Assembly: GCF_015670795.1 (NCBI RefSeq)
Contig: NZ_JADPCJ010000024.1
Location: 1 to 37,574, forward strand
Length of the DNA: 37,574 nt
Reading direction: 5' to 3'
From: Collinsella aerofaciens
GTDB taxonomy: Bacteria; Actinomycetota; Coriobacteriia; Coriobacteriales; Coriobacteriaceae
This document shows, piece after piece, positions 25,657-33,999 of this stretch. The first letter of the stretch is position 1. Every line of letters begins with the position of its first letter. Below the pieces are notes generated by a model, which had not been told where the DNA came from, ran no database searches, and saw only the letters and a list, made by a program, of their open reading frames with translations. Position numbers and translations under genes: made by a program.

Positions 25657-28284
25657 ATGAGAATCGATAAGCTAGCAATGACGTCGCGCGAGGCGTTGCA
25701 GACCGCCATGAGCACGGCTGCCGATGCGCAGGCCGGCGCGGTGGAGCCGATTCACCTGCTGTCTGCCCTGCTCGGTGCCGGCGAGCGCAATATCTCCGTG
25801 ATCATCGAGCGCATCGGCGCTGATCCGGCCCAGCTCGCACGCTCCACGCAGGATGCCGTCGACCGCGCGCCCAAGGTTTCGGGCGAGGGTCAGCAGATGG
25901 GCCTGTCCAACGAGCTCGTCCGCGTCATCGAAAAGGCCGAGAAGAAGGCCACCAAGATGGGCGACAGCTTTGTGGTGACCGAGCATCTGCTGATGGCGCT
26001 TGCCGAGGACAAGGGCGAGGCTGGTCGTGTACTGCGTGACGCTGGCGTGACCAAGGAGCGCATCGAGCAGGTCTACGAGGAGCTGCGTGGCGATGACCGC
26101 GTGACGTCTGCCGAGGACAAGACCCAGTTTGAGGCGTTGGAGCAGTACGGTCGCAACATCTGCGATCTTGCCCGCGCCGGTAAGCTCGACCCGGTCATCG
26201 GCCGTACCGACGAGATCCGCCGTACCATTCAGGTTCTGTCCCGCCGCACCAAGAACAACCCCGTGCTCATCGGTGAGCCGGGCGTCGGTAAAACGGCTAT
26301 CGTCGAGGGCATCGCCCAGCGTATCGTGGCCGGCGATGTGCCGAGCACCCTGCGCGACCGCGACCTCATCGAGCTCGACATGAGCGCGTTGGTCGCCGGC
26401 GCCAAGTACCGTGGTGAGTTCGAGGACCGCTTAAAGGCCGTGCTCAAAGAAGTGCAAAAATCCGAAGGTAAGGTCATCCTGTTCATCGATGAGCTTCACA
26501 CCATTGTGGGCGCGGGTGCCACCGAGGGCTCCATGGACGCAGGCAACATCCTCAAGCCGGCGCTCGCCCGTGGCGACCTGCATGCGATCGGCGCGACCAC
26601 GCTCGACGAATACCGCAAGTACATCGAGAAGGACGCGGCGCTCGCCCGTCGTTTCCAGACCGTTATGGTGAGCGAGCCTACCGTCGAGGACACCATCTCG
26701 ATTCTGCGTGGCCTCAAGGAGAAGTACGAGATCTTCCACGGCGTGCACATCACCGATAGCGCGCTCGTGGCCGCCGCCGACCTCTCCGATCGCTATATCG
26801 CCGACCGCTTCCTGCCCGACAAGGCCATCGACCTGGTCGATGAGGCGGCAAGCCGCCTGCGCATGGAGCTCGACAGCATGCCGGTCGAGATTGACGCCAC
26901 CACGCGTCAGCTCACCCAGCTGCAGATCGAGGAGCAGGCGCTCATGAAGGAGACCGACGACGCCTCCAAGGAGCGTCTGGAGGCCCTGCGTCAGGAGATC
27001 GCCGAGGTCCAGGAAAAACTCAACGTGCAAAAGGCTGGCTGGCTCAACCAGAAGAACGCCATCGACCACGTGCAAGAGCTCAAGGGACAGCTCGACGAGG
27101 CCAGGAGCGAAGAGGAGCGCGCGACGCGCAATGGTGATCTGGGCCGTGCGTCCGAGCTGCGCTACTCCGTGATTCCGGGCCTGCAACAGCAGATTCAGGA
27201 TTCCGAGGCTGCGCTCGAGGCGCAAAAGCAGCAGGACGGCGAGGGCCTCAACGAACAGGTGACCTCCGATGAGATCGCCGAGGTCGTGAGTGCCTGGACC
27301 GGCGTGCCCGTGTCCAAGATGATGCAGGGCGAGCTCGACAAGCTGAAGGGCTTGGAGGGTGAGCTGCATAAGCGCGTCATCGGCCAGGACGAGGCCGTCT
27401 CCGCCGTCGCCGCGGCCGTGCGCCGCAGCCGTGCGGGTCTCTCCGATCCGGACAAGCCCATCGGCAGCTTCTTCTTCCTGGGCCCCACCGGCGTGGGCAA
27501 GACCGAGCTCGCCAAGGCGCTTGCCGAGTGCCTGTTCGACGACGAGCGCGCGCTCGTGCGTATCGACATGTCCGAGTACATGGAGAAGTTCAGCGTCCAG
27601 CGTCTGATCGGTGCGCCCCCGGGATACGTGGGTTACGACGAGGGCGGCCAGCTCACCGAGGCCGTGCGCCGTCGCCCCTACTCCGTGATCTTGCTCGACG
27701 AGATGGAGAAGGCCCATCCAGATGTCTTCAACGTGCTGTTGCAGGTGCTTGACGACGGCCGTCTGACCGACGGTCAGGGTCGCCAGGTGTCCTTCAAGAA
27801 CACGATTATCATCATGACGTCTAACGTGGGCTCCAAGGCTATCGCCGAGCTTTCGGGCAAGGACGAGGAGGAGATGCGCCATCAGGTCGACGCGGCCATG
27901 GCTCAGACCTTCCGCCCCGAGTTCCTCAACCGTATCGACGATATCGTGGTGTTCCATCCGCTCGGCATGGCGCAGATCGAGAAGATCGTCGACATCCAGC
28001 TCGCCGACGTCCGCGCGCGTCTGGCCAAGGAGCGCATGACGCTTGCCATCACCCCGGCGGCCAAGCAGATGCTCGCCGTGGGCGGCCTGGACCCGGTCTT
28101 TGGCGCCCGTCCGCTCAAGCGTCTGGTTCAGCGCGAGGTCGTGGATGCCATCGCCGCCGCTATCATCGACGGCACGGTGCGCGAGGGCGATCAGGTGACG
28201 GTCGATGCCGACAAGGACGGCGGCTTTACCGTCGTGTGCGACAACACGCCGGCGGCCACCTACGAGGTCCCCGACGCCGAGTAG
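25657..28284 (+). CDS. clpB: ClpB disaggregase
   Basis: 875 residues, full length. An N-terminal Clp domain (about 1-145) precedes AAA module 1 with Walker [10 protein letters not shown] at 206. The M-domain coiled coil follows (about 400-520), including long charged helices. AAA module 2 has Walker [10 protein letters not shown] at 609 and the C-terminal small domain. It pulls proteins out of aggregates with DnaK/DnaJ/GrpE. The SD GAGAGGTG precedes the ATG. The dnaK-like element upstream indicates joint heat-shock control. A terminator follows at 28329. Confidence 0.98.
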   Translation: MRIDKLAMTSREALQTAMSTAADAQAGAVEPIHLLSALLGAGERNISVIIERIGADPAQLARSTQDAVDRAPKVSGEGQQMGLSNELVRVIEKAEKKATKMGDSFVVTEHLLMALAEDKGEAGRVLRDAGVTKERIEQVYEELRGDDRVTSAEDKTQFEALEQYGRNICDLARAGKLDPVIGRTDEIRRTIQVLSRRTKNNPVLIGEPGVGKTAIVEGIAQRIVAGDVPSTLRDRDLIELDMSALVAGAKYRGEFEDRLKAVLKEVQKSEGKVILFIDELHTIVGAGATEGSMDAGNILKPALARGDLHAIGATTLDEYRKYIEKDAALARRFQTVMVSEPTVEDTISILRGLKEKYEIFHGVHITDSALVAAADLSDRYIADRFLPDKAIDLVDEAASRLRMELDSMPVEIDATTRQLTQLQIEEQALMKETDDASKERLEALRQEIAEVQEKLNVQKAGWLNQKNAIDHVQELKGQLDEARSEEERATRNGDLGRASELRYSVIPGLQQQIQDSEAALEAQKQQDGEGLNEQVTSDEIAEVVSAWTGVPVSKMMQGELDKLKGLEGELHKRVIGQDEAVSAVAAAVRRSRAGLSDPDKPIGSFFFLGPTGVGKTELAKALAECLFDDERALVRIDMSEYMEKFSVQRLIGAPPGYVGYDEGGQLTEAVRRRPYSVILLDEMEKAHPDVFNVLLQVLDDGRLTDGQGRQVSFKNTIIIMTSNVGSKAIAELSGKDEEEMRHQVDAAMAQTFRPEFLNRIDDIVVFHPLGMAQIEKIVDIQLADVRARLAKERMTLAITPAAKQMLAVGGLDPVFGARPLKRLVQREVVDAIAAAIIDGTVREGDQVTVDADKDGGFTVVCDNTPAATYEVPDAE

Positions 28285-28328
28285 GTTTTGGGCCATGCCT
28301 TAAAATCTACCAGCCGTCTCTAAACGCC

Positions 28329-28365
28329 AAGGGCGGCGGATCCAATTGGGTCCGCCGCCCTTTTT
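28329..28365 (+). terminator. rho-independent terminator of clpB
   Basis: AAGGGCGGCGGA pairs with TCCGCCGCCCTT and a T-run of five completes it. Confidence 0.92.
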
Positions 28366-28415
28366 CGTGCGACAATCGATGATATTGAACGGATGCGATG
28401 CGAGGAGCTATGCAG

Positions 28416-28610
28416 ATGAAAGACGAGATCAAGACAAGCGCGCCGGCGACCGATGCCGCACCCGCCGCACCCAAGCCTGTGCCTAAGCCGGCGCCCAAGC
28501 CGCGCGACCCCTACATCCGTGCCGAGAACGAGGACGATGACGGCTACGATCCCTACAGCGATCGCCGCCCCGAGCGCGAGCCGCTGTTCGAAGCCGACCC
28601 CTGGCGCTGA
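28416..28610 (+). CDS. small Pro/Lys- and Asp-rich protein
   Basis: 64 residues, not recognised. An Ala-rich start leads to a PKPVPKPAPKP repeat, then an acidic segment (ENEDDDGYDPYSD) and the ending FEADPWR. It is likely disordered, with no signal peptide or membrane helix. AGGAG lies 8 bases before the ATG at 28416. Two in-frame ATGs just upstream (28398, 28410) are less well placed. A clpB terminator separates it from clpB, so it is probably transcribed on its own. Confidence 0.6.
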   Translation: MKDEIKTSAPATDAAPAAPKPVPKPAPKPRDPYIRAENEDDDGYDPYSDRRPEREPLFEADPWR

Positions 28611-28622
28611 GTGTCACCAATA

Positions 28623-28689
28623 AGTTGCGGTGAAATAGGGACTGTTTTGCGGTTTGACCAGCAAAAACAATCCCTATTTCACCGCAACT
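28623..28689. repeat. 67-nt hairpin repeat, copy 2
   Basis: The same outer arms as 14368-14434 (AGTTGCGGTGAAATAG) and the same total length, but a longer, different inner stem: GGGACTGTTTTGC against GCAAAAACAATCCC. The interval 28611-28920 otherwise holds the promoter elements of the ATPase. Confidence 0.8.
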
Positions 28690-28823
28690 GCGTTAGGGAT
28701 TTTTCTACAGGGGGAGGGTAGTCAAAAAAGCCCCGTCCCAAATTGACTGCTCGGGGAGTCGCATTCGAGCTCGGTTGTCCTCTTAGCCACTCGATATCCT
28801 TCGGAGCAATAACGGTGATAAAA

Positions 28824-28844
28824 CTTGCTTAAGTGTTAATCAAG
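28824..28844. promoter_or_regulatory. upstream palindrome of the ATPase gene
   Basis: CTTGCTTAA-GTG-TTAATCAAG has one mismatch. Its right half TTAATCAAG recurs in the large inverted repeat at 28853-28912, as expected of extra binding sites for one regulator. Confidence 0.5.
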
Positions 28845-28852
28845 CTACACAC

Positions 28853-28912
28853 AATCTTGCTCTCTAATTAATCAAGAATCGCTATAATTTTGATTAGCTA
28901 GAGAGCAAGATT
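28853..28912 (+). promoter_or_regulatory. promoter within a 23-bp inverted repeat
   Basis: The left arm 28853-28875 and right arm 28890-28912 start AATCTTGCTCTCTA and match at 21 of 23 positions. The -10 box TATAAT (28883-28888) lies in the 14-base centre. The SD GGAG starts at the next base. Transcription would begin inside the right arm, so the repeat cannot fold in the mRNA and is more likely a DNA operator. Confidence 0.7.
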
Positions 28913-28920
28913 GGAGAATC

Positions 28921-30273
28921 ATGGCATTCAACGACTTGATCGCCCAGAAAATAAAGGACTTTGAGCAGCAGGGGGTTCCGCAGGTCTTTGAGCGAGACCT
29001 CGATCTGGGAAACCCACAGGAGCCAAAGCGCGACAACATCGTAAATGTGATTGTGGGGGCCCGCCGTTGTGGAAAGACGTATCGCCTGTATCAGGAGATG
29101 CAGCGGCTTCAGAGCCGGGGCGTCGAGCTTGACCGGATGCTTTACTTCAATTTTGAGGATGAGCGGTTGCGCCCGTATGAGTCATCGCTGCTGGCGGACG
29201 TGCTCGACACGTTCTATGCGCTGTATCCTGCTGCTCGAACCGAGGGCGCTTACATTTTCTTTGACGAGATCCAGGAAATTCCCGAATGGGGTGCGTTCCT
29301 GCGGCGTGTAGTCGATACGGAGAAAGCGACCGTCTATGTAACGGGATCCTCTTCTAAGATGCTGTCCTCAGAACTTAAGAGCGAGTTCAGGGGTCGTTCT
29401 CTTGTACGAGAGCTTTTTCCGTTGAGTTTTTCGGAATACGTTCGATATAAGACGGGGAGCGTTCCCGAGCCAGATGCGGCCTTTTCCCCGAGCGATGCAG
29501 CGCTGCTTCGGCATCATCTGATCGGATATCTTGAACGAGGGGGATTCATCGCGACACTTGAGCAGACGCCCGCAGACGCGATTCAGCTGCTACAGGAATA
29601 TGCGTCGCGAACGGTTGCCATGGACGTCGTTGAGCGTTACGACGTCAAGAACCCTCGCCTGGCATCGCTGTTCCTGACGCGGTGTATGGCATCTTCGGGA
29701 CGAGAGCTGTCAGTGAACAAAGTGTATAACGAGTTCAAGAGCAGACAGATACCCGTCAGTCGTAATTCGCTCAGCGACTTACTTGAGTATTATGAGGACG
29801 CCTACCTGTTGTTTTCTGTGCCGGAATTCACGCGTTCACTGGCAAATAACATGCGGTCTGCGTCTAAGGTCTACGCTGTCGACCCTGCGATGTTTGGAGC
29901 ATTCTCTCCCGCATCGGCATTGGACCAGGGCCAGAGGCTCGAGACCGCGGTGTTCAATGCGCTAAGAAGAAGGACTCCCGCGGTGAGGACCGGCTCGGTC
30001 TGCCGCCTGCTGATCAAAGAGAAGAGCAAAAGCCATGAGGTGGACTTTGTGGCTGGGGATGCACTTCTCATGCAGGCTTATAGCCTGATTCAGGTGAGTG
30101 CGGATATGACAAGTGAGAAAACGCGCGAGCGCGAAATTGCTGCGCTTGATGCCTCGATGGCCCAGTTCGATCTTGGTGAGTCGGCAATCGTTACCATGGA
30201 TGAACAGGCCGATATTCCATGCGAGCACGGTGTGGTACACGTTATGCCCGCATGGAAATGGCTCCTTGCCTAA
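28921..30273 (+). CDS. AAA_14/DUF4143-type ATPase
   Basis: 450 residues. The Walker A motif GARRCGKT lies at residues 46-53, Walker B YIFFDEIQ at 111-118, and sensor TGSSS near 142. The C-terminal half has the DUF4143 pattern, including SFSEY and a restriction-endonuclease-like VDFVAGD segment near residue 380. These proteins are common in gut bacteria and archaea, but their function is not established. The ATG has GGAG 4 bases upstream. Composition is lower in GC than the neighbouring core genes, consistent with transfer. It appears to be a one-gene unit under its own operator. Confidence 0.9.
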   Translation: MAFNDLIAQKIKDFEQQGVPQVFERDLDLGNPQEPKRDNIVNVIVGARRCGKTYRLYQEMQRLQSRGVELDRMLYFNFEDERLRPYESSLLADVLDTFYALYPAARTEGAYIFFDEIQEIPEWGAFLRRVVDTEKATVYVTGSSSKMLSSELKSEFRGRSLVRELFPLSFSEYVRYKTGSVPEPDAAFSPSDAALLRHHLIGYLERGGFIATLEQTPADAIQLLQEYASRTVAMDVVERYDVKNPRLASLFLTRCMASSGRELSVNKVYNEFKSRQIPVSRNSLSDLLEYYEDAYLLFSVPEFTRSLANNMRSASKVYAVDPAMFGAFSPASALDQGQRLETAVFNALRRRTPAVRTGSVCRLLIKEKSKSHEVDFVAGDALLMQAYSLIQVSADMTSEKTREREIAALDASMAQFDLGESAIVTMDEQADIPCEHGVVHVMPAWKWLLA

Positions 30274-30346
30274 TCATCTATGGACCTGTGGGGTCAGGAC
30301 CTCCTGGCTCCTTCATCACGGTTGGGGAGCACCTTGCTGCGCCCGG

Positions 30347-31843
30347 CTAGTCCTGGGCCTTGATGCTCGGCAGCAGGATCTGCGCGAGGTAGTCGGTCTC
30401 GAGTTTGGTCGCGGCGTCGGCTTTGCCGTCTTTGCCGACCAGTACATTCTTGATCTGGCTATAGGTGTAGCGGTTGCCGGTCGTCAGCTCGACAAGCTCA
30501 ATGGCCGTGTCCATGGGGTAGGTCGACACGGGATCCTGGGTGCGCCCGTTGATAGTCTGGGGCACCACGTACGGATAGACGGGGCCGCTGGCATAGACGG
30601 TATAACCGTTGCCCAGATTGGCCGCACCCAAAACCGTATCGCCCTCATCGGGCGTAAAGCTCTCGCCCTCGCGCACCGCGACGAGCGTCACGATCGGCGT
30701 ATCGCTGTCGCCGGCAAGATAGATGCATAGTGTGCTGCCATTCTGCCAAGTCTCGACCTTGCCGTACCACTCGACGGGGATATCGAGCTGGTAAAGGTCG
30801 GTTGCCTTGTGACGGGCGTCGGCATCACGGGCCGCCTGTGCCTTTTGCGCGCTCACGGCATTGACGGCGGCGTCGCGCCGCGCGGTTGCCGCCTGCTGGA
30901 GTACCTTGGCGGTGGCGGCGGAGCTCGCACCGCCCTCCTCGGCATACTTGGCGGCGGCATCGATCTGGTCGTCGGTTACCGTGTCGGCCGAAGGCACCTT
31001 GAGCTTAAAGGTAGCCTGGGCACTTAAATCCTGTTCATCGCTCTTAACGGTGACCTGCGTCTTGGTGGTCGGGACGGTATAGATGGTGCCGTCGGCCGCG
31101 ATGGGGGAGGCGGCGATGGAGAGCGTGTAATCGCCGGGCAGCAGTTTGATGCCGCGGCCGTGCTCGTCAACATAGAGCGTTTCGCTCACGGAGGAGCCGT
31201 CAGAATCCTGACCGCTCACCTGTACGGGAATCTTGGAGCCGGTGGAACAGTCGAGGCCCGCGGCATGCACGCCAATTTGCACTGACATCATCGTGTGGGC
31301 ATTGGCGGCGACAGCGGCAGCCTGCTCTTGCTGATATCCGTTCCAGGCAGCATAGCCTGCACCGCCGGCGACGAGCGCGACGGCCACGATGCCGGCGACC
31401 ATCAGATTGCGGCGCTTGGGCGACATCTTGCGATGGCGGACCTCGGCTTCGTGTGCCGAGGGAACGGACGGCAGGGGAATATCGCCCATGGCGATGGTCT
31501 CATCCACGGCTGGTGCGGAACCCAGGCCAGGAAGCTCGCGAGTCAGCGAATCCTCGGCCGGTAAGCTGTCGAGCAAGACGGTTTCCTCGCCCGTGTCGGA
31601 TTCGGGCTGGTTGCCGGCCTCGCTTTCGGCGTCTTCGTGATCTGCCTCATCCTCGGCAGGCTCAACGTCGCCTGCATCCTGATCATCGGACTGCGCCTCG
31701 GTTTCTGGCTCATCCTGCACATCAACGCCCGAATCGTCAAACGCAATCTCATCGAGTGAAATCCGGTCTAAGCTCTCCAAGGCCTCAGCGCAAGCTTCTG
31801 CATCTTGGGCCGCATCCTCTTGGCCCATCGTCTCATCATTCAT
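30347..31843 (-). CDS. acidic single-pass membrane protein of unknown function
   Basis: 498 residues. Residues 1-135 are very acidic (Asp/Glu/Ala/Gln) and low in complexity, so probably a disordered cytoplasmic tail. A basic stop (KMSPKRR) and one membrane helix follow (about 147-168, GIVAVALVAGGAGYAAW). The external part has a beta-rich segment (about 180-290), then a helical Ala/Lys-rich stretch (about 300-345), then another beta-rich domain. No catalytic motif is seen. GGGGGA precedes the ATG. It converges with the ATPase gene and is preceded by the terminator of the membrane-protein gene to its right. Confidence 0.85.
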   Translation of the reverse strand: MNDETMGQEDAAQDAEACAEALESLDRISLDEIAFDDSGVDVQDEPETEAQSDDQDAGDVEPAEDEADHEDAESEAGNQPESDTGEETVLLDSLPAEDSLTRELPGLGSAPAVDETIAMGDIPLPSVPSAHEAEVRHRKMSPKRRNLMVAGIVAVALVAGGAGYAAWNGYQQEQAAAVAANAHTMMSVQIGVHAAGLDCSTGSKIPVQVSGQDSDGSSVSETLYVDEHGRGIKLLPGDYTLSIAASPIAADGTIYTVPTTKTQVTVKSDEQDLSAQATFKLKVPSADTVTDDQIDAAAKYAEEGGASSAATAKVLQQAATARRDAAVNAVSAQKAQAARDADARHKATDLYQLDIPVEWYGKVETWQNGSTLCIYLAGDSDTPIVTLVAVREGESFTPDEGDTVLGAANLGNGYTVYASGPVYPYVVPQTINGRTQDPVSTYPMDTAIELVELTTGNRYTYSQIKNVLVGKDGKADAATKLETDYLAQILLPSIKAQD

Positions 31844-31966
31844 ACATCCCCCAAGCTCAATATCGGGACAACACTGTACCCAAAAATGGAGCCATATAAA
31901 GCGCGTGCGAAATATAAGATCCGATTTAACCTGAGCGCATCGTTCGGCCGCATCCTCGCGGCGGCA

Positions 31967-32005
31967 AAAGGCCCCCGGAACGCGAACGAATCACATTCCG
32001 GGGGC
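31967..32005 (-). terminator. terminator of the tetR-membrane protein unit
   Basis: On the minus strand GCCCCCGGAA pairs with TTCCGGGGGC around a 15-base loop and ends in CTTTT. It lies 71 bases after the stop of the 32077 gene. Confidence 0.8.
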
Positions 32006-32076
32006 TCTACAATGCGTTGAGTTGCGCGGAGCCGGCTATGCTGCTTCGTGCTCAAGCGATGTCTGCGCCGGGCGCG

Positions 32077-33084
32077 TTACTCGGCGTGTGCGTAATCCAC
32101 CTTGGCGCGGCGAGCGGTAGCCTTCTCCCAATCGCTGGTGCCCTCAAAGACATCCTGCTTGTAGGGATTGCGGCCGAGCTTCTTGGCGCGGTAGGCGATG
32201 TAGATGATCGCGGCGACGTTGGCGACCAGTGCGGCGATCGAGACCGCGGTAGCGGCGCCGGGGTCGAGCGTGGAGTGGGTCACAAAGATGGACTCCTCCT
32301 GGAAGTAGGGGAATACCTGGGCAAACATGCACCAAATAGCCAGCGTAAAGGCGCGGTTCTGGATCCAGCCGCCCTTGTTCCAGATAAAGGCGGCGACGGT
32401 GGGCGCCAGCAGCAGCGCAAAGCCGCAGAACCAGGAGTGGGTGGGCAGGCAGTTGTAGGTGTAGCAGAAGTTCCAGATATCGTAGGCGATGATGTAGACC
32501 CAGGTCATGTCGGGCCACAGCATATCGGTCTGATCCTCGGAGGCGTAGACGCTCCACCAACCGGTCATGCAGAAGATGTTGATGAGACCGGCGATGCCGT
32601 TGAACACGTTGTTCCAGCCGGCCAGCTGCGTAGCACCTTCGGAGGTGACCCAGGTGGACTCGCCCAGGACAAAGAAGTGATAGGCGCTCTCAAAGTCGGA
32701 TACGACGGCGATCATGATGTTGATGGCGACGATCACAAACGGCCATGCGCGGAACCAATGCGCCTTGCCGATCTTTCCCCACTGGTACTTAATGGCAATG
32801 AAGCCCCAGCAACCGGCGAGTGCCGCGTATACCTTGGCGTAGTGGAACCAGCTGTTCTGGTACACATGGGTGGGGTTGGTGAGCGCCCACTCGGCGCCTT
32901 GCGAAACGCCCACGGCGATGGCGACGCAGTAGATGGTCATGGCCAGCGGAGCCACGCCAAAGATGATTGCCGCGCCCAGCTTGGTGCGGCGGCCGACTTC
33001 GTTGAGCACGATCAGGCCAATAAAGACCATGGCCCAGCCGGCCCAGTGGATAAGGGTATCGCTACCCCAAACATCGAACAGCAT
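32077..33084 (-). CDS. polytopic membrane protein (probably DUF5692)
   Basis: 335 residues with about nine or ten hydrophobic segments and many Trp, Tyr and His residues in and between them (for example YHFFVLG, THSWFCGF, WNFCYTYNC). A short basic C-terminal tail ends it. I associate it with the DUF5692 family from memory, without a search. AAAGGAGAGCAG precedes the ATG. It follows the TetR gene by 63 bases on the same strand. No transport or catalytic motif is visible. Its placement opposite a large Fe-S flavoprotein suggests a redox or quinone-related role, but that is inference. Confidence 0.85.
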   Translation of the reverse strand: MLFDVWGSDTLIHWAGWAMVFIGLIVLNEVGRRTKLGAAIIFGVAPLAMTIYCVAIAVGVSQGAEWALTNPTHVYQNSWFHYAKVYAALAGCWGFIAIKYQWGKIGKAHWFRAWPFVIVAINIMIAVVSDFESAYHFFVLGESTWVTSEGATQLAGWNNVFNGIAGLINIFCMTGWWSVYASEDQTDMLWPDMTWVYIIAYDIWNFCYTYNCLPTHSWFCGFALLLAPTVAAFIWNKGGWIQNRAFTLAIWCMFAQVFPYFQEESIFVTHSTLDPGAATAVSIAALVANVAAIIYIAYRAKKLGRNPYKQDVFEGTSDWEKATARRAKVDYAHAE

Positions 33085-33147
33085 GCTGCTCTCCTTTCAC
33101 ACGCCCGCGGCCCCTCTTCTGATCGCGGACAGTTTGGCCAAATGTCG

Positions 33148-33810
33148 TCAGTTCTGGGGCTTGCGCTCCGGATACTTGGCGGTATAGCCCTCGATGTGGA
33201 GTGTCGAGGCGATGATTTCCTTGACCGTTTCGTCGGGCACATCGGGGTGCGTGCGGATATACATCAAAAGGCCCATGATGAGGGTGTAGAACGTCTCGTA
33301 GACATGGTCGATGCGTAGCTCATGATGGGCGACAAAATCCACTACGGTGGTGTCGCAGATATACTGCGCCACGCGCTGGACCACGTTGTGCAAAAAGCCG
33401 CCGTAGAGCGCGCCGCTGCTCGAGGTAAGCGTGCTCGGCAGCTCGTGGCCGCTGGCGACCAGGCGCTTAAAGAGCGGGGCGACGGTGTCGAGCGCGCCCT
33501 CGATATCACCGACGGTGCGGTCGGCGTTCCACCGCTCGAGTTCGGAGATAAAGTCGTCGATCGCCTCGTCCATAACAGCGGTGACGGCGGCGTCCATGTC
33601 GGCGAAGTAGTGGTAGAACAATGAACGCGTGCAGCCGGCTCGCTTGGTCACGGCCGATACCGATAGGTGGGACACGCCCAGCTCGGAGCTTACGGTGCGC
33701 ACGGCATCGAGGATCTCGCGACGGCGTTCGTCGCCCGTCAGGCGCTTTGCCGCGCTATCGGATGCGGGGACGGCATCGACCACAGAGGTACCTGCTGTGT
33801 TATTGCCCAT
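33148..33810 (-). CDS. TetR-family transcriptional regulator
   Basis: 220 residues. The N-terminal helix-turn-helix spans about 28-72, with the typical SVSAVTKRAGCTRSLFYHYF pattern and the YHYFAD ending. The helical ligand-binding domain follows. It is divergent from the 34000 oxidoreductase and is followed by the membrane-protein gene. Two TTGAC-N5-GTCAA palindromes lie in the divergent region, so it probably represses both directions. The inducer is unknown. Confidence 0.93.
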   Translation of the reverse strand: MGNNTAGTSVVDAVPASDSAAKRLTGDERRREILDAVRTVSSELGVSHLSVSAVTKRAGCTRSLFYHYFADMDAAVTAVMDEAIDDFISELERWNADRTVGDIEGALDTVAPLFKRLVASGHELPSTLTSSSGALYGGFLHNVVQRVAQYICDTTVVDFVAHHELRIDHVYETFYTLIMGLLMYIRTHPDVPDETVKEIIASTLHIEGYTAKYPERKPQN

Positions 33811-33858
33811 GTTTTGCCGCCTTTCATCCTCTTTTGCCTGACCGTTCGCCTAACAGTC

Positions 33859-33887
33859 TTGAATATTGTTGACGGTTCGTCAATACT
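33859..33887 (+). promoter_or_regulatory. promoter toward the oxidoreductase
   Basis: TTGAAT, a 17-base spacer, then AATACT. The first palindrome lies in the spacer and overlaps the first bases of the -10 box. Binding there would block RNA polymerase. Confidence 0.5.
33869..33883. promoter_or_regulatory. TetR operator 1, TTGAC-N5-GTCAA
   Basis: TTGACGGTTCGTCAA, a 15-base palindrome. Its centre is 23 bases from that of operator 2. Confidence 0.7.
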
Positions 33888-33891
33888 ATTT

Positions 33892-33906
33892 TTGACACAA
33901 TGTCAA
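33892..33906. promoter_or_regulatory. TetR operator 2, TTGAC-N5-GTCAA
   Basis: TTGACACAATGTCAA has the same half-sites as operator 1 and lies just downstream of the proposed -10 box. Confidence 0.7.
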
Positions 33907-33999
33907 CAATGGCGGGTGAACGGCATGGGGGCATGTCCGGCCTGCAAAAAAAGAGGGGCGCTGCGGTCCCGCCGGGCTGCGGCAAGAGAAGGGACAACC

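Noticed and set aside
28921..30273. toxin-antitoxin or defence system around the ATPase
   Set aside because: Only one gene is present. The neighbours are a small disordered protein and a convergent membrane protein, with no toxin motif.
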